Positions 24,903 to 32,697 of a stretch of DNA of 32,975 bases are shown piece by piece. The stretch covers positions 1 to 32,975 of the forward strand of contig JAFAZN010000018.1 in assembly GCA_019239775.1 (NCBI GenBank). Reading direction: 5' to 3'. The notes beneath the pieces were generated by a model. That model was not told the DNA's origin, searched no databases, and saw only the letters and a program-made list of their open reading frames with translations. The translations under genes were made by a program, and so were the position numbers. Numbering within the stretch: the stretch's first letter is position 1; the number at the start of each line of letters is the position of its first letter. The stretch is from Chloroflexota bacterium. GTDB lineage: Bacteria > Chloroflexota > UBA6077 > CF-72.

Positions 24903-25674
24903 CCTCGGTCTCCCAGGGTGCCACGCGGTACCACTCGCGGATGCGCTCGCCGCTTGGCTCGGCGTGGCGAGCGACCCATGCCCCGAGCGTACGGTACGTG
25001 TCGCCCATCGTGGCATAGTCGCCCGCGTGGACCAGCACGGCGGCCTTCACTGCCGGCACTTCGCTGAGTCGCACGCCTCCCGCTGAGCGAGGCACCGCAA
25101 TCGGTTCGGCGACCGGAACAAAGGCTTCGACGGCTTCGCCTTCATCGTCGACGATCTCGGGGTCGTACAGCGTTCCTGCCGCGCCTGCCAGTGGGACTTC
25201 AGACTGATGCACGATGTCGAAGAGCGCCTGCAACGCTGAGAGCACCCAATCGCCGAAGTCGGCCTCTTTGACCTTTCCGCGAATGCACAAGGCGTGGACC
25301 GCGGGCTCGTCGCGAACGTGCACGGGCGTGTGCGTTACCGGTGCTACGCCAGATTGCAGCTCGGCCACAATTCGTTCAGTCTCCGAAAGACGCGCCTGCA
25401 TCGCGACCTGATGCTGGTTGAGGACCTCGCGCGTGAAGTTCGGATCACGCGCTTGCAAGACCTGGCGCACCTGCTCCAGCGGCAGATCCAGGCTGCGCAG
25501 GCGCCGCACGATGGCGGCGTCTGCGAGCTGATCGGCGGTGTACATCCGGTAGCCGCTGAAGCGGTCCACCTGGGCGGGCACCAGGATGCCCGCCTCGTGG
25601 TACGCGCGCAGTGTCTTGATCGAGAGCAGACTGGCGCGGGAGAACATACCAATGGGCAGCAACCCGTCGGTCAT
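24856..25674 (-). CDS. MerR-family regulator with GyrI-like effector domain
   Basis: 272 residues. The N-terminal winged helix (about 8-75: MFSRASLLSIKTLRAYHEAG, then RFSGYRMYTADQL) is followed by a coiled-coil helix that pairs two monomers (about 80-110) and a C-terminal GyrI-like domain (about 120-272) of the BltR/BmrR type that binds hydrophobic drugs. Such regulators bend long-spacer promoters to activate efflux genes. Its ATG overlaps the exporter stop as ATGA, so exporter and regulator share the MerR-type promoter at 27105-27135. This implies self-activation on ligand binding. It lacks the cysteines of metal-sensing MerR proteins. Confidence 0.9.
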   Translation of the reverse strand: MTDGLLPIGMFSRASLLSIKTLRAYHEAGILVPAQVDRFSGYRMYTADQLADAAIVRRLRSLDLPLEQVRQVLQARDPNFTREVLNQHQVAMQARLSETERIVAELQSGVAPVTHTPVHVRDEPAVHALCIRGKVKEADFGDWVLSALQALFDIVHQSEVPLAGAAGTLYDPEIVDDEGEAVEAFVPVAEPIAVPRSAGGVRLSEVPAVKAAVLVHAGDYATMGDTYRTLGAWVARHAEPSGERIREWYRVAPWETEDVAAFRTEIAWPIKL

Positions 25675-27098
25675 GCCTGCGAGCCTTTCGGAAGCAGCCG
25701 CGTCAACCCCGCGACCAGGACCAGGAGGATGGCGAACTCCGCCAGCGTGATCTCGAACGCGCTGGAAAAGCCGTTCGAGAGGTTGCCGAAGAACAGCACG
25801 CCGGTGATGGCCACACCCAGTGCGTTGCCCAATTGCTGCACGGTGGAAAGTGTGCCCGAGGCCGCGCCGGCGAACTGTGCCGGGACGTTCGCGAGCACGG
25901 TCGCGACCAGCGGCGTGATGCACAGGCCCATGCCCGCGCCAGCCATAGCCAGACCTGGCGCAAGCTCGAAGACCCAGGTTTCGGAACCGCTCGACGCCAC
26001 GCCTACCAGCATGAGCGCATAGCCAGCGGCTTGCGTCAGGGCGCCAACCAGGATCAGGCGACGACCATAGCGCAGGGTGAGCTTTGGCGCGCGCAGCGAC
26101 GTCACAAGGTAGGCGCCCGCCAGGATGGTGAAGACCAGACCTGCCTGTAGCGCGTTCAGTCCGCGACCTTGCTGCAGGTAGAGGGCGAGCACCACGAAGA
26201 ACGAGGCCATGCCACTCCAGAATGCCAGCTGCGTGATCAGCCCCGCGCTGAAGCTGCGTTCGCGGAACAGTTGCAGCTCGAGGAGCGGCGCGCCACCTGT
26301 GCGACTCAGCCGACGTTGGTGCGCCACAAACGCGCCCACCAGCAGCGGTGCGGCAGCCAGACTTAGCCAGGTCCACAACGGGAACGCGTGCTTCGGTCCT
26401 TCCACCAGCGGCAGCAGGATTGCGGAGAGGCCAAGAGTGACCAGCACGGTTCCCAGGAGGTCGATCCGGGTGCTCGGAGCACGTGACTCGGGCAGGCACA
26501 TTGGAGCAAGCAGGATGCCGGCGAGGCCTACCGGGAGGTTGATGAGGAAAACGCTGCGCCAGCCCATGCCGGCGAGGTCCGCCTGTACCAGCGCACCGCC
26601 AATCAGCTGTGCGCCTGCCGCGGCGAAACCCATCACCATGCCGTACACGGTTAGCGCGCGCACGCGTTCAGGTCCCTGATAGGCGACGCCAATGATCGCC
26701 AGCACGTTTGGACTGATGAGTGCAGCGGCCAGGCCTTGCACGAGGCGCGCCGCGATCAGAATCGACGGATCCGGCGCTGCGCCGCACGCGAGAGACGTCA
26801 GCGTGAACAGGCCCAGGCCGATGCTGAACGCCTTGCGGCGTCCGATGAGGTCGCCCAGACGCCCGGCGGTGATCAAGCACGTGGCGAAGGTCAGGCCGTA
26901 ACCGGCCACCACCCATTCGATGGCGCTGGTGCTTGCGCTGAGGTCCGCCTGCATCGACGGCAACGCCACGTTCACGATGAAAAAATCGAGCACGATCATG
27001 AAGGTTCCCGCCATCAGCACCGCGAGTGTGGCCCACGGGCTCGCAGTTCGCGCTTGCGTCTGCTGGCGGAGGGACAGAGATGAGGCTGTCGTGGTCAT
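25671..27098 (-). CDS. MFS drug exporter, DHA2 (14-helix, EmrB/QacA type)
   Basis: 475 residues with about fourteen hydrophobic helices. Motifs: VLDFFIVNVALPSMQADL in the first helix (the DHA2 D-x-x-x-x-N-V-A-L-P signature), the motif A loop GRLGDLIGRRKAF after helix 2, and LVQGLAAALISPNVLAII. It should export hydrophobic or cationic compounds using the proton gradient. It lies first in the operon and its ATG at 27098 is placed about where transcription should start from the MerR-type promoter, so the mRNA may have no leader. The regulator gene directly follows. Confidence 0.93.
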   Translation of the reverse strand: MTTTASSLSLRQQTQARTASPWATLAVLMAGTFMIVLDFFIVNVALPSMQADLSASTSAIEWVVAGYGLTFATCLITAGRLGDLIGRRKAFSIGLGLFTLTSLACGAAPDPSILIAARLVQGLAAALISPNVLAIIGVAYQGPERVRALTVYGMVMGFAAAGAQLIGGALVQADLAGMGWRSVFLINLPVGLAGILLAPMCLPESRAPSTRIDLLGTVLVTLGLSAILLPLVEGPKHAFPLWTWLSLAAAPLLVGAFVAHQRRLSRTGGAPLLELQLFRERSFSAGLITQLAFWSGMASFFVVLALYLQQGRGLNALQAGLVFTILAGAYLVTSLRAPKLTLRYGRRLILVGALTQAAGYALMLVGVASSGSETWVFELAPGLAMAGAGMGLCITPLVATVLANVPAQFAGAASGTLSTVQQLGNALGVAITGVLFFGNLSNGFSSAFEITLAEFAILLVLVAGLTRLLPKGSQA

Positions 27099-27104
27099 GC
27101 GATC

Positions 27105-27135
27105 AGCCTCAGGTCTCCCCCGACGGGAGAGTCAA
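27105..27135 (-). promoter_or_regulatory. MerR-type promoter with operator in a 19-bp spacer
   Basis: On the minus strand TTGACT (27135-27130) and GAGGCT (27110-27105) are 19 bp apart, the over-long spacing typical of MerR-activated promoters. The spacer contains the dyad TCTCCC-N5-GGGAGA (27114-27130). The last base of the -10 box is six bases from the exporter ATG. It fits activation by the MerR protein encoded in the same operon. Confidence 0.72.
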
Positions 27136-27156
27136 GCCTATCCTTCAGAGGTTGTT

Positions 27157-27495
27157 ATGGAGACGCCGGGGCTAATTTCGATCGAGACATTTGCGCAGGT
27201 GGACCTGCGCGTTGGTCAGATTCTCGTGGCTGAGCGGGTGCCGAACGCGGACAAGCTGTTGCGGCTGGAAGTTGACGTGGCTGAGTCCGCACCTCGACAG
27301 TTGTTGGCAGGCATCGCCGAGTGGTACCCGCCGGAGGGCTTGATCGGCCAGAAGATCATCGTGGTCTTCAACCTCCAGCCAAGACGCATGCGCGGATTGG
27401 AGTCGCAAGGCATGCTGCTGGCCGCAGATGCAGAGGGCAAGCCGATGTTAGCCACCGTGCCAGCAGAGACGCCCAACGGCGCACGTTTGCACTAG
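27157..27495 (+). CDS. Stand-alone tRNA-binding OB-fold protein (MetG-C-terminal/CsaA-like)
   Basis: 112 residues consisting of one EMAP II/ARC1-type tRNA-binding domain: FAQVDLRVGQILVAERVPNA, LLRLEVDV, then GQKIIVVFNLQPRRMRGLES and GMLLAADA. The same fold ends many methionyl-tRNA synthetases, forms separate beta subunits in some, and forms the chaperone-like CsaA. As no synthetase gene adjoins, it could be either a trans-acting tRNA-binding partner or a CsaA-like protein. ATG at 27157 follows AGAGG. It is divergent from the exporter and ends five bases before the convergent peptidase gene. Confidence 0.85.
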   Translation: METPGLISIETFAQVDLRVGQILVAERVPNADKLLRLEVDVAESAPRQLLAGIAEWYPPEGLIGQKIIVVFNLQPRRMRGLESQGMLLAADAEGKPMLATVPAETPNGARLH

Positions 27496-27500
27496 CCAGT

Positions 27501-29591
27501 TCACGTAGAAGATTGAATTGTGGGTGCAGTTACTCCGAGTTCGGAGAAGAGAAAGCTCCAGATGTCAGTTGCTTCGTCCACGAGCTTGCTGCGCGGTTTT
27601 CCTTGTCCATGCCCCGCCGCCGATTCGACTCGCAGTAACACGGGTGCGTCACCAGCGGTGGCAGCCTGCAAGCGGGCAGCCATCTTGCGCGCGTGCATCG
27701 GATCGACGCGGCTGTCGCCGTCGGCGGTCAGCAAGAACGTGGCAGGATAACGTTCACCGTCGCGCACGCGATGGTAGGGCGAATAGGCGTAGAGCCATTC
27801 GAACTGCGACGGATCTTCGGCGCTGCCGTACTCGGCGATCCACAACCGCGCGATGCGGAGGTTCTGGTAGCGCAGCATGTCCAGCAATGGCACCTGGCAC
27901 ACCACCGCGCGAAACAGGTCCGGGCGTTGCGTCAGAGCGGCTCCAACCAGCAAGCCGCCGTTGCTCCCACCGCTGATCGCAAGCAAGTCGGGACTCGTAA
28001 TTCCCTGTGAAACGAGCCATTCCCCAGCAGCGATGAAATCGTCGAAGACGTTTTGTTTACTGCCGAGCATCCCCGCGCGGTGCCACGCCTCACCGTATTC
28101 TCCGCCACCACGCAAATTGGGCAGCGCGTAGACACCACCGGCGTCGAGCCACAGCGGCAACGCAGTCACGAACATTGGGGTGCGGCTGACGTTGAAGCCG
28201 CCGTAACCGGTCAGCAGGGTTGGTCGTGGACCAGAGTCCAGTGGAACGTCTCGGCGGGAGATGACGAAAATGGAGACGCGCGTGCCGTCGCGAGAGGTGT
28301 ACCAGTCCTGGCGCACAGTGTAGTTGGTGGCGTCGAACCCGGGCGGCAACTCTCCATGTGCTAACAGTTCGCACGAACCCGAAGCCACGTCGACCGTGTA
28401 CGCAGTTGGCGGTTGCGCGAACGACGTGAAGCCCAACGTCATTTGCGAACCGGACCATTCGCCACCAAGGCCGGTGACCGTGCCAAGACCGGGGAGTTGC
28501 ACTTCGGCGTGTACGGCGCCTTCGAGGTCATACATGCGGACCTCGGAGGTGGCGTTATGCAGCTCGTGTGCGATCAATCGGCCTACCGACGGATGGATAG
28601 CATCCAGGACACGGTCGGCGCGTTCTGGAATGATCAGGCGCCAGCTGCTGCGATCGGGATGAGACGGGTCCACCTCGAATAAGACCCAGTTGGGTGCGTC
28701 GCGGTTGGTATGAACGAGCAGCCGGTCTCCTGCGAAAACGGCGTGCGCCATCGCGTCAATGCCCTCGTGGATTGCGATAAATCCTCCTGAGAGATTTTCG
28801 CGATCCAGGACGTAGACCTCGCTCCGGCTCCAACCCTGCTCCACCTCCACCGACAACCAGCGGCCACTGCTGGAGATGTCGACGTTGGGCCAGTCTTCGC
28901 GTGCGCGCCCCGCGCCGAAGACCTCCGCGTCCTGCCGCCAGTCGGCTCCGAGCGAGTGAAAGAAAACGTGGCGGTGATACATCTCCTCACCGTCCGGAAC
29001 GCTGCCAAGTGTTGGGTAGCGCGTGTAGTAAAAGCCGCTGTTATCCGGCAGCCAGGCGATGCTGGCAGCGCGCGTGTACGGGATCTGATCGGACTCCAGC
29101 CGCACGCCGCGATCCACATCCAGCACCGACAACGTGCTCAATTCGGTGCCGCCCTCCGACAGACCAAACGCCAGCAAACGACCATCATCCGACGGATACC
29201 ACCAGTCGAGCGCAACAATGCCCTTCGCGCTCAGCCCGTTTGGATCCAGGATTGTCCGTTCCTGACCGTCCGGTCCATCTCGCGAAACCAGGACTGGTTG
29301 ATCCAGCCGACCGTCGCGGCGTTGATAGAAGGAGCGATTGCCGCGCAGCACAGGCGTGCTTACCCAACCCACCGTAAATAATTCGTCGAGTCGGGCTCGA
29401 ATTGCAGCTGCCTGGGGTAGTTCGGCGAGAAACCCACGGGTGCGCGCGTTTTGCGCCTCGACCCAGTCGTGCGTTTCAGTTGATTCGCCGTCCTCCAGCC
29501 AGCGGTACGGATCCGGTACCGAGACACCGTGAAGAACCTCGACGAGGTCATCTTTGCGCGTGACCGGACTAGTGCGTTGCGTTTGAGACAC
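27501..29591 (-). CDS. Prolyl oligopeptidase, S9A family
   Basis: 696 residues, normal length. An N-terminal seven-bladed propeller region begins DDLVEVLHGVSVPDPYRWLED, typical of S9A. The alpha/beta-hydrolase domain carries the nucleophile Ser543 (GGSNGG), Asp626 (DSRVDP) and His661 (AGHGQG). It cuts short peptides after proline, usually in the cytoplasm; no signal peptide is seen. GTG at 29591 is inside the end of the modA-like gene, with a 23-base overlap, so both are on one transcript; a link between their functions is not obvious. Confidence 0.94.
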   Translation of the reverse strand: MSQTQRTSPVTRKDDLVEVLHGVSVPDPYRWLEDGESTETHDWVEAQNARTRGFLAELPQAAAIRARLDELFTVGWVSTPVLRGNRSFYQRRDGRLDQPVLVSRDGPDGQERTILDPNGLSAKGIVALDWWYPSDDGRLLAFGLSEGGTELSTLSVLDVDRGVRLESDQIPYTRAASIAWLPDNSGFYYTRYPTLGSVPDGEEMYHRHVFFHSLGADWRQDAEVFGAGRAREDWPNVDISSSGRWLSVEVEQGWSRSEVYVLDRENLSGGFIAIHEGIDAMAHAVFAGDRLLVHTNRDAPNWVLFEVDPSHPDRSSWRLIIPERADRVLDAIHPSVGRLIAHELHNATSEVRMYDLEGAVHAEVQLPGLGTVTGLGGEWSGSQMTLGFTSFAQPPTAYTVDVASGSCELLAHGELPPGFDATNYTVRQDWYTSRDGTRVSIFVISRRDVPLDSGPRPTLLTGYGGFNVSRTPMFVTALPLWLDAGGVYALPNLRGGGEYGEAWHRAGMLGSKQNVFDDFIAAGEWLVSQGITSPDLLAISGGSNGGLLVGAALTQRPDLFRAVVCQVPLLDMLRYQNLRIARLWIAEYGSAEDPSQFEWLYAYSPYHRVRDGERYPATFLLTADGDSRVDPMHARKMAARLQAATAGDAPVLLRVESAAGHGQGKPRSKLVDEATDIWSFLFSELGVTAPTIQSST

Positions 29592-30501
29592 CTGGACCTA
29601 CTTTCGTGAAACCGTATCTGGACAGCACTGCCTGCCCCGGAGCCGACAGCGCGTACTGCACGAACGCGCGGCCGCCGCCAGCATTGGTCGCATGCACCAG
29701 GACGGCGATCGGGTATTCCACTGGGGGGCTGACGGAGGTCGGTAAAGGAATAATCTGCAGTTGAGGGCGCGAGGACGGATCGATACTGGAGGCGAACACG
29801 ATGCCGGCCGAAACTTCGCCAGATACGATGCGGCTGATCACTAGCTGGTCGTCGCCATCGCGCGCCAGGATGTTGCGATCGGCTCTGGCTGCAAAGTCGG
29901 CGCCATACGCGGCATCCTGGCTCGCCGTGGTCAAGGCATTCAGCAGCGTCGTCGTGGTTGGACTGGCTGGCGCGGGCACGATAAAGCGTACGCCGGCGTT
30001 GGCGAGGTCCTTCAAGCTTTGCAGTTGCTGCGGATTGGATGTCGGCACGACTAACGCGAGCTGGTCGTCCGCGAGGACAGCGGGCGGTCCCTCCAGCAAA
30101 TTCGCCTGCTGGAGTTGGTCCATCGTTGCGCGATCGACGCCGACGAACACGTCCGCGTCCGCGCCTTGCTGGAGGAGCGAAACCAACGTCGCACCGGTGT
30201 CGAACCGGTAACTGACTCCGGTTGTATCGTGGGCGCTCACCATGAATTGACCGCCCAGGTCCTCGAGCGCCTGCCCGAATAACGACGGCGCGAAGACCAC
30301 CACCGCCGTCGGATCCTCGGTCTGGCGAAGCTGCACCGTCGGAGTCGGCGTCAGTACCGGCGCGAGGGCGGCGGTGGGAGCATCGGTTGGAACGACCTCG
30401 GGTGCCGCGGTCACGCGTGGCGAGGACGGCGGCGATGCGGGCGTACAGGCGAACAGGACCGCCGCGCCAAGAGCCAGAACGAACAGAGTCCCATGGCGCA
30501 T
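29569..30501 (-). CDS. ModA-like oxyanion-binding lipoprotein
   Basis: 310 residues. A lipoprotein signal ends at the Cys of LFAC (about residue 18), followed by a Pro/Thr-rich tether (to about residue 65) and a periplasmic-binding-fold domain of the molybdate type: AVVVFAPSLFGQALEDLGGQF, FDTGATLVSLLQQGADADVF and PIAVLVHATNAGGGRAFVQYA. It should bind molybdate or a similar oxyanion. No modB or modC genes adjoin, so it would work with a distant permease or as a sensor. ATG at 30501 gives a proper signal; an upstream frame to 30540 would not. Confidence 0.85.
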   Translation of the reverse strand: MRHGTLFVLALGAAVLFACTPASPPSSPRVTAAPEVVPTDAPTAALAPVLTPTPTVQLRQTEDPTAVVVFAPSLFGQALEDLGGQFMVSAHDTTGVSYRFDTGATLVSLLQQGADADVFVGVDRATMDQLQQANLLEGPPAVLADDQLALVVPTSNPQQLQSLKDLANAGVRFIVPAPASPTTTTLLNALTTASQDAAYGADFAARADRNILARDGDDQLVISRIVSGEVSAGIVFASSIDPSSRPQLQIIPLPTSVSPPVEYPIAVLVHATNAGGGRAFVQYALSAPGQAVLSRYGFTKVGPGVSNATH

Positions 30502-30530
30502 ATCGGCAGATTTGATAGCGTATAGCCCCC

Positions 30531-31616
30531 GTGAGCCCAAAGGTCTTTGTGTTCTCGCCGATCGATGCAGCCGCCGATACGTATCAGCAACTGGAGGAAC
30601 ATGGCTGCGAGTTGCAGGTTGCGCCGCGGCCGTGGGCCTCGCCCATGGCGCCCAGCCCCCAAGAGCTCATGGCTGGAGCCCGCGACAGTGACGTGTTGCT
30701 CGGCTCGGCTATATACAACACGACGATTTCGCGGGAAGTCATGGCGAGCGCGCCCAGGCTGCGCGCCGTCTCGAAGTACTCGATCGGGTGCGAGGATGTC
30801 GACGACGAGGCCGCGACCGAGCTCGGCATCCTGGTGACGTACGGACCCACCGAATCGAACTGGGGCGGTGTGGCCGAAGGCACGATGGCGTACATGCTGG
30901 CGTTGCTGAAGAAGGTGCGCGAACGCGACCGTTATCTGAAGACCGACGGACCCTGGCGCGATCCGAGCCTGGTCGGACGCTACGTGGGTGCCCGCGCAGA
31001 CGGCTACCCGGGCCTGACCATCGGCATCGTTGGACTGGGCCGCGTCGGCACCCGCCTCGCTGATTTGCTCCGCCCGTGGCGTGCACGACTGATCGCGTGC
31101 GACCCCTATGTCGCCGACGACCACTTCGCCGCGCACGGCGTCCAGCGGGTGGACCTGCCAACCTTGCTCGCCGAATCGGACGTGGTATCGCTGCACTGCT
31201 TTCTCAATCGCGAAACCCGTCACATGATTGGCGCCGAACAGCTCGCACGCATGAAGTCCAGCGCGATTCTCGTCAACGCCTGCCGAGGTCCGGTCGTTGA
31301 TGAAGCGGCGCTGATCGATGTACTCCAGAATCAGCGGATCGCCGGTGCTGCGCTGGACGTGTTCGAGCGTGAGCCCCTACCACTGGATAGTCCGTTGCGC
31401 GGGCTTGGCGACAGTGTGCTCCTGTCACCGCACATGATTACCAACAACGTTGGCAGTGGCATCGGCCCGGCGATTGGCATGGCCACGGACGCGGTGCTCC
31501 AGGTGTTGAACGGAGAACTTCCGGACGAAGAAGTGATCTTCAATCGCGCGGTGATTCCGTTGTGGAAAGAGCGCTTTGGCGGCAAGTCCCTTCTGGCGTC
31601 AGCCGTCAGAAGTTAG
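30531..31616 (+). CDS. D-2-hydroxyacid dehydrogenase family NAD-binding protein
   Basis: 361 residues. The NAD-binding motif GLGRVG lies at about residues 168-173. The catalytic trio is Arg252 (NACRGPVV), Glu281 (DVFEREP) and His301 (LSPHMI). It reduces a 2-oxo acid to a D-2-hydroxy acid or the reverse; the substrate (glycerate, phosphoglycerate or lactate) is not decidable. A 25-residue extension beyond the usual end (EERF-like basic tail from IPLWKERFGG) is present. GTG at 30531 begins 29 bases from the divergent modA-like start. Confidence 0.9.
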   Translation: MSPKVFVFSPIDAAADTYQQLEEHGCELQVAPRPWASPMAPSPQELMAGARDSDVLLGSAIYNTTISREVMASAPRLRAVSKYSIGCEDVDDEAATELGILVTYGPTESNWGGVAEGTMAYMLALLKKVRERDRYLKTDGPWRDPSLVGRYVGARADGYPGLTIGIVGLGRVGTRLADLLRPWRARLIACDPYVADDHFAAHGVQRVDLPTLLAESDVVSLHCFLNRETRHMIGAEQLARMKSSAILVNACRGPVVDEAALIDVLQNQRIAGAALDVFEREPLPLDSPLRGLGDSVLLSPHMITNNVGSGIGPAIGMATDAVLQVLNGELPDEEVIFNRAVIPLWKERFGGKSLLASAVRS

Positions 31617-31617
31617 G

Positions 31618-31737
31618 CCGACAAGCCGGTCCGCAGCCCGAGTCGCAGTCGGCCGAACTTCGTGTGACAGGTTGCCCTAGGAACGCGGCCGCAAGCCCGC
31701 TGACATGCTCGTGAGGCGCTCGCCGCGTTCCTAGGGC
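31618..31737 (+). repeat. Dispersed hairpin element, copy 2 (between convergent genes)
   Basis: Arms GCCCTAGGAACGCGGC at 31674-31689 and GCCGCGTTCCTAGGGC at 31722-31737 pair perfectly over 16 bp around a 32-base loop. With 56 bases on the left it matches copy 1 at 14156-14277 in reverse orientation. It begins one base after the dehydrogenase stop, and its right arm supplies the TAG stop (31731-31733) of the convergent hydrolase. It therefore fills the entire intergenic space and could end transcription from both sides, though no T-run is present. Confidence 0.82.
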
Positions 31738-32609
31738 GGAAGCAGGCTCGTAGTCACTGCGGTTCGCGCCGGCCAGCGGTCGGACTCCACCATGCGGAAG
31801 AACTCCAGGACCGACGCATTGAAGATGGCTGGTTCCTCCAGGTTGATGGCGTGTCCACTTTGCGGCAGAACGAGCAGGCCCGCCAATGGCAGGGTCCGCT
31901 TCAAAAAGACCGCCACGTCGACACACGGTTCGTCTTCGTCGCCGATGGCGATCAACGCTGGCACGTTGAGCTCGCGCAATCCAGGCTCGAGTGAGAATAT
32001 CGTCGGCCGACTCAGCATGACGCCCTGCATCGAATACGCCTGACCGTCAGCGGCATGCTCCGCGAGCTGCTCACGGAATACCGACCAGCCATATGGGTCC
32101 TTTCGTTTATACGGCTGACGGGTTGGACCTTCTGCATAGGTGTCGGCGAAGACGCGCATTCCCCGACTTCTGATGAGCTGCACTGTGGCGTGGATATCTC
32201 GTTCAAAGCGTTCGCGGTTGGTACTGCCCGCGCCGGTGCCGACGACCGTGATACTTCGACAGAGGTCCGGATATCGCAACGCCAAATTGAGCACCACGCT
32301 GCCGCCCATGGAAAAGCCGACAATGTGTGCCTGCTGCAGACCCAGGTGATCCAACAGGCCGCGAAGGTCTTCGATCAAGTGGTCTTGTGAATAGGCTTCG
32401 AGGTGGGTCGGCACGGAGGACGGCGGGTAGCCGCGATGGCAGTACGTGATACAGCGATACTGCCGATCGAAGGCCCCCACCTGCAGTTCCCAGGAACGGT
32501 AGTCGCCCGCGAACTCGTGGCAGAAGACGACGGGGTAGCCCGAGCCAGTGTCCTCGTAGAACAGCTCGACGCCGTTCACCTTCGCGTGGGGCACGGCCCT
32601 ATGAAACAC
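31731..32609 (-). CDS. Alpha/beta hydrolase
   Basis: 292 residues with the alpha/beta-hydrolase fold. The nucleophile Ser is in GFSMGG, the acid is probably Asp in IAIGDEDEP, and the His is in LPQSGHAINLEEP. The N-terminal strand-turn VVFCHEFAGDYRSWE provides the HG-type oxyanion segment, here HE instead of HG. The substrate could be an ester, lactone, epoxide or haloalkane; it is not identifiable. The C-terminal residues LLPP and stop codon are encoded within the dispersed hairpin element, so the end may have been changed by its arrival. Confidence 0.88.
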   Translation of the reverse strand: MFHRAVPHAKVNGVELFYEDTGSGYPVVFCHEFAGDYRSWELQVGAFDRQYRCITYCHRGYPPSSVPTHLEAYSQDHLIEDLRGLLDHLGLQQAHIVGFSMGGSVVLNLALRYPDLCRSITVVGTGAGSTNRERFERDIHATVQLIRSRGMRVFADTYAEGPTRQPYKRKDPYGWSVFREQLAEHAADGQAYSMQGVMLSRPTIFSLEPGLRELNVPALIAIGDEDEPCVDVAVFLKRTLPLAGLLVLPQSGHAINLEEPAIFNASVLEFFRMVESDRWPARTAVTTSLLPP

Positions 32610-32697
32610 GGGGGGTAGTCCCCTGTCGAGAGGAGGTCCCGCAACGAGAAACTGGGCATGTCTTCAAGATCTCCTCCCAAGAAAGGGACCTGAACCA

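Noticed and set aside
27501..27535. Intrinsic terminator between the convergent tRNA-binding and peptidase genes
   Set aside because: Only five bases separate the stops and no stem with T-run is seen.
31606..31926. Minus-strand open frame covering the dispersed element
   Set aside because: It is out of frame with the hydrolase gene and its end lies in the repeat; no start signal or family resemblance.
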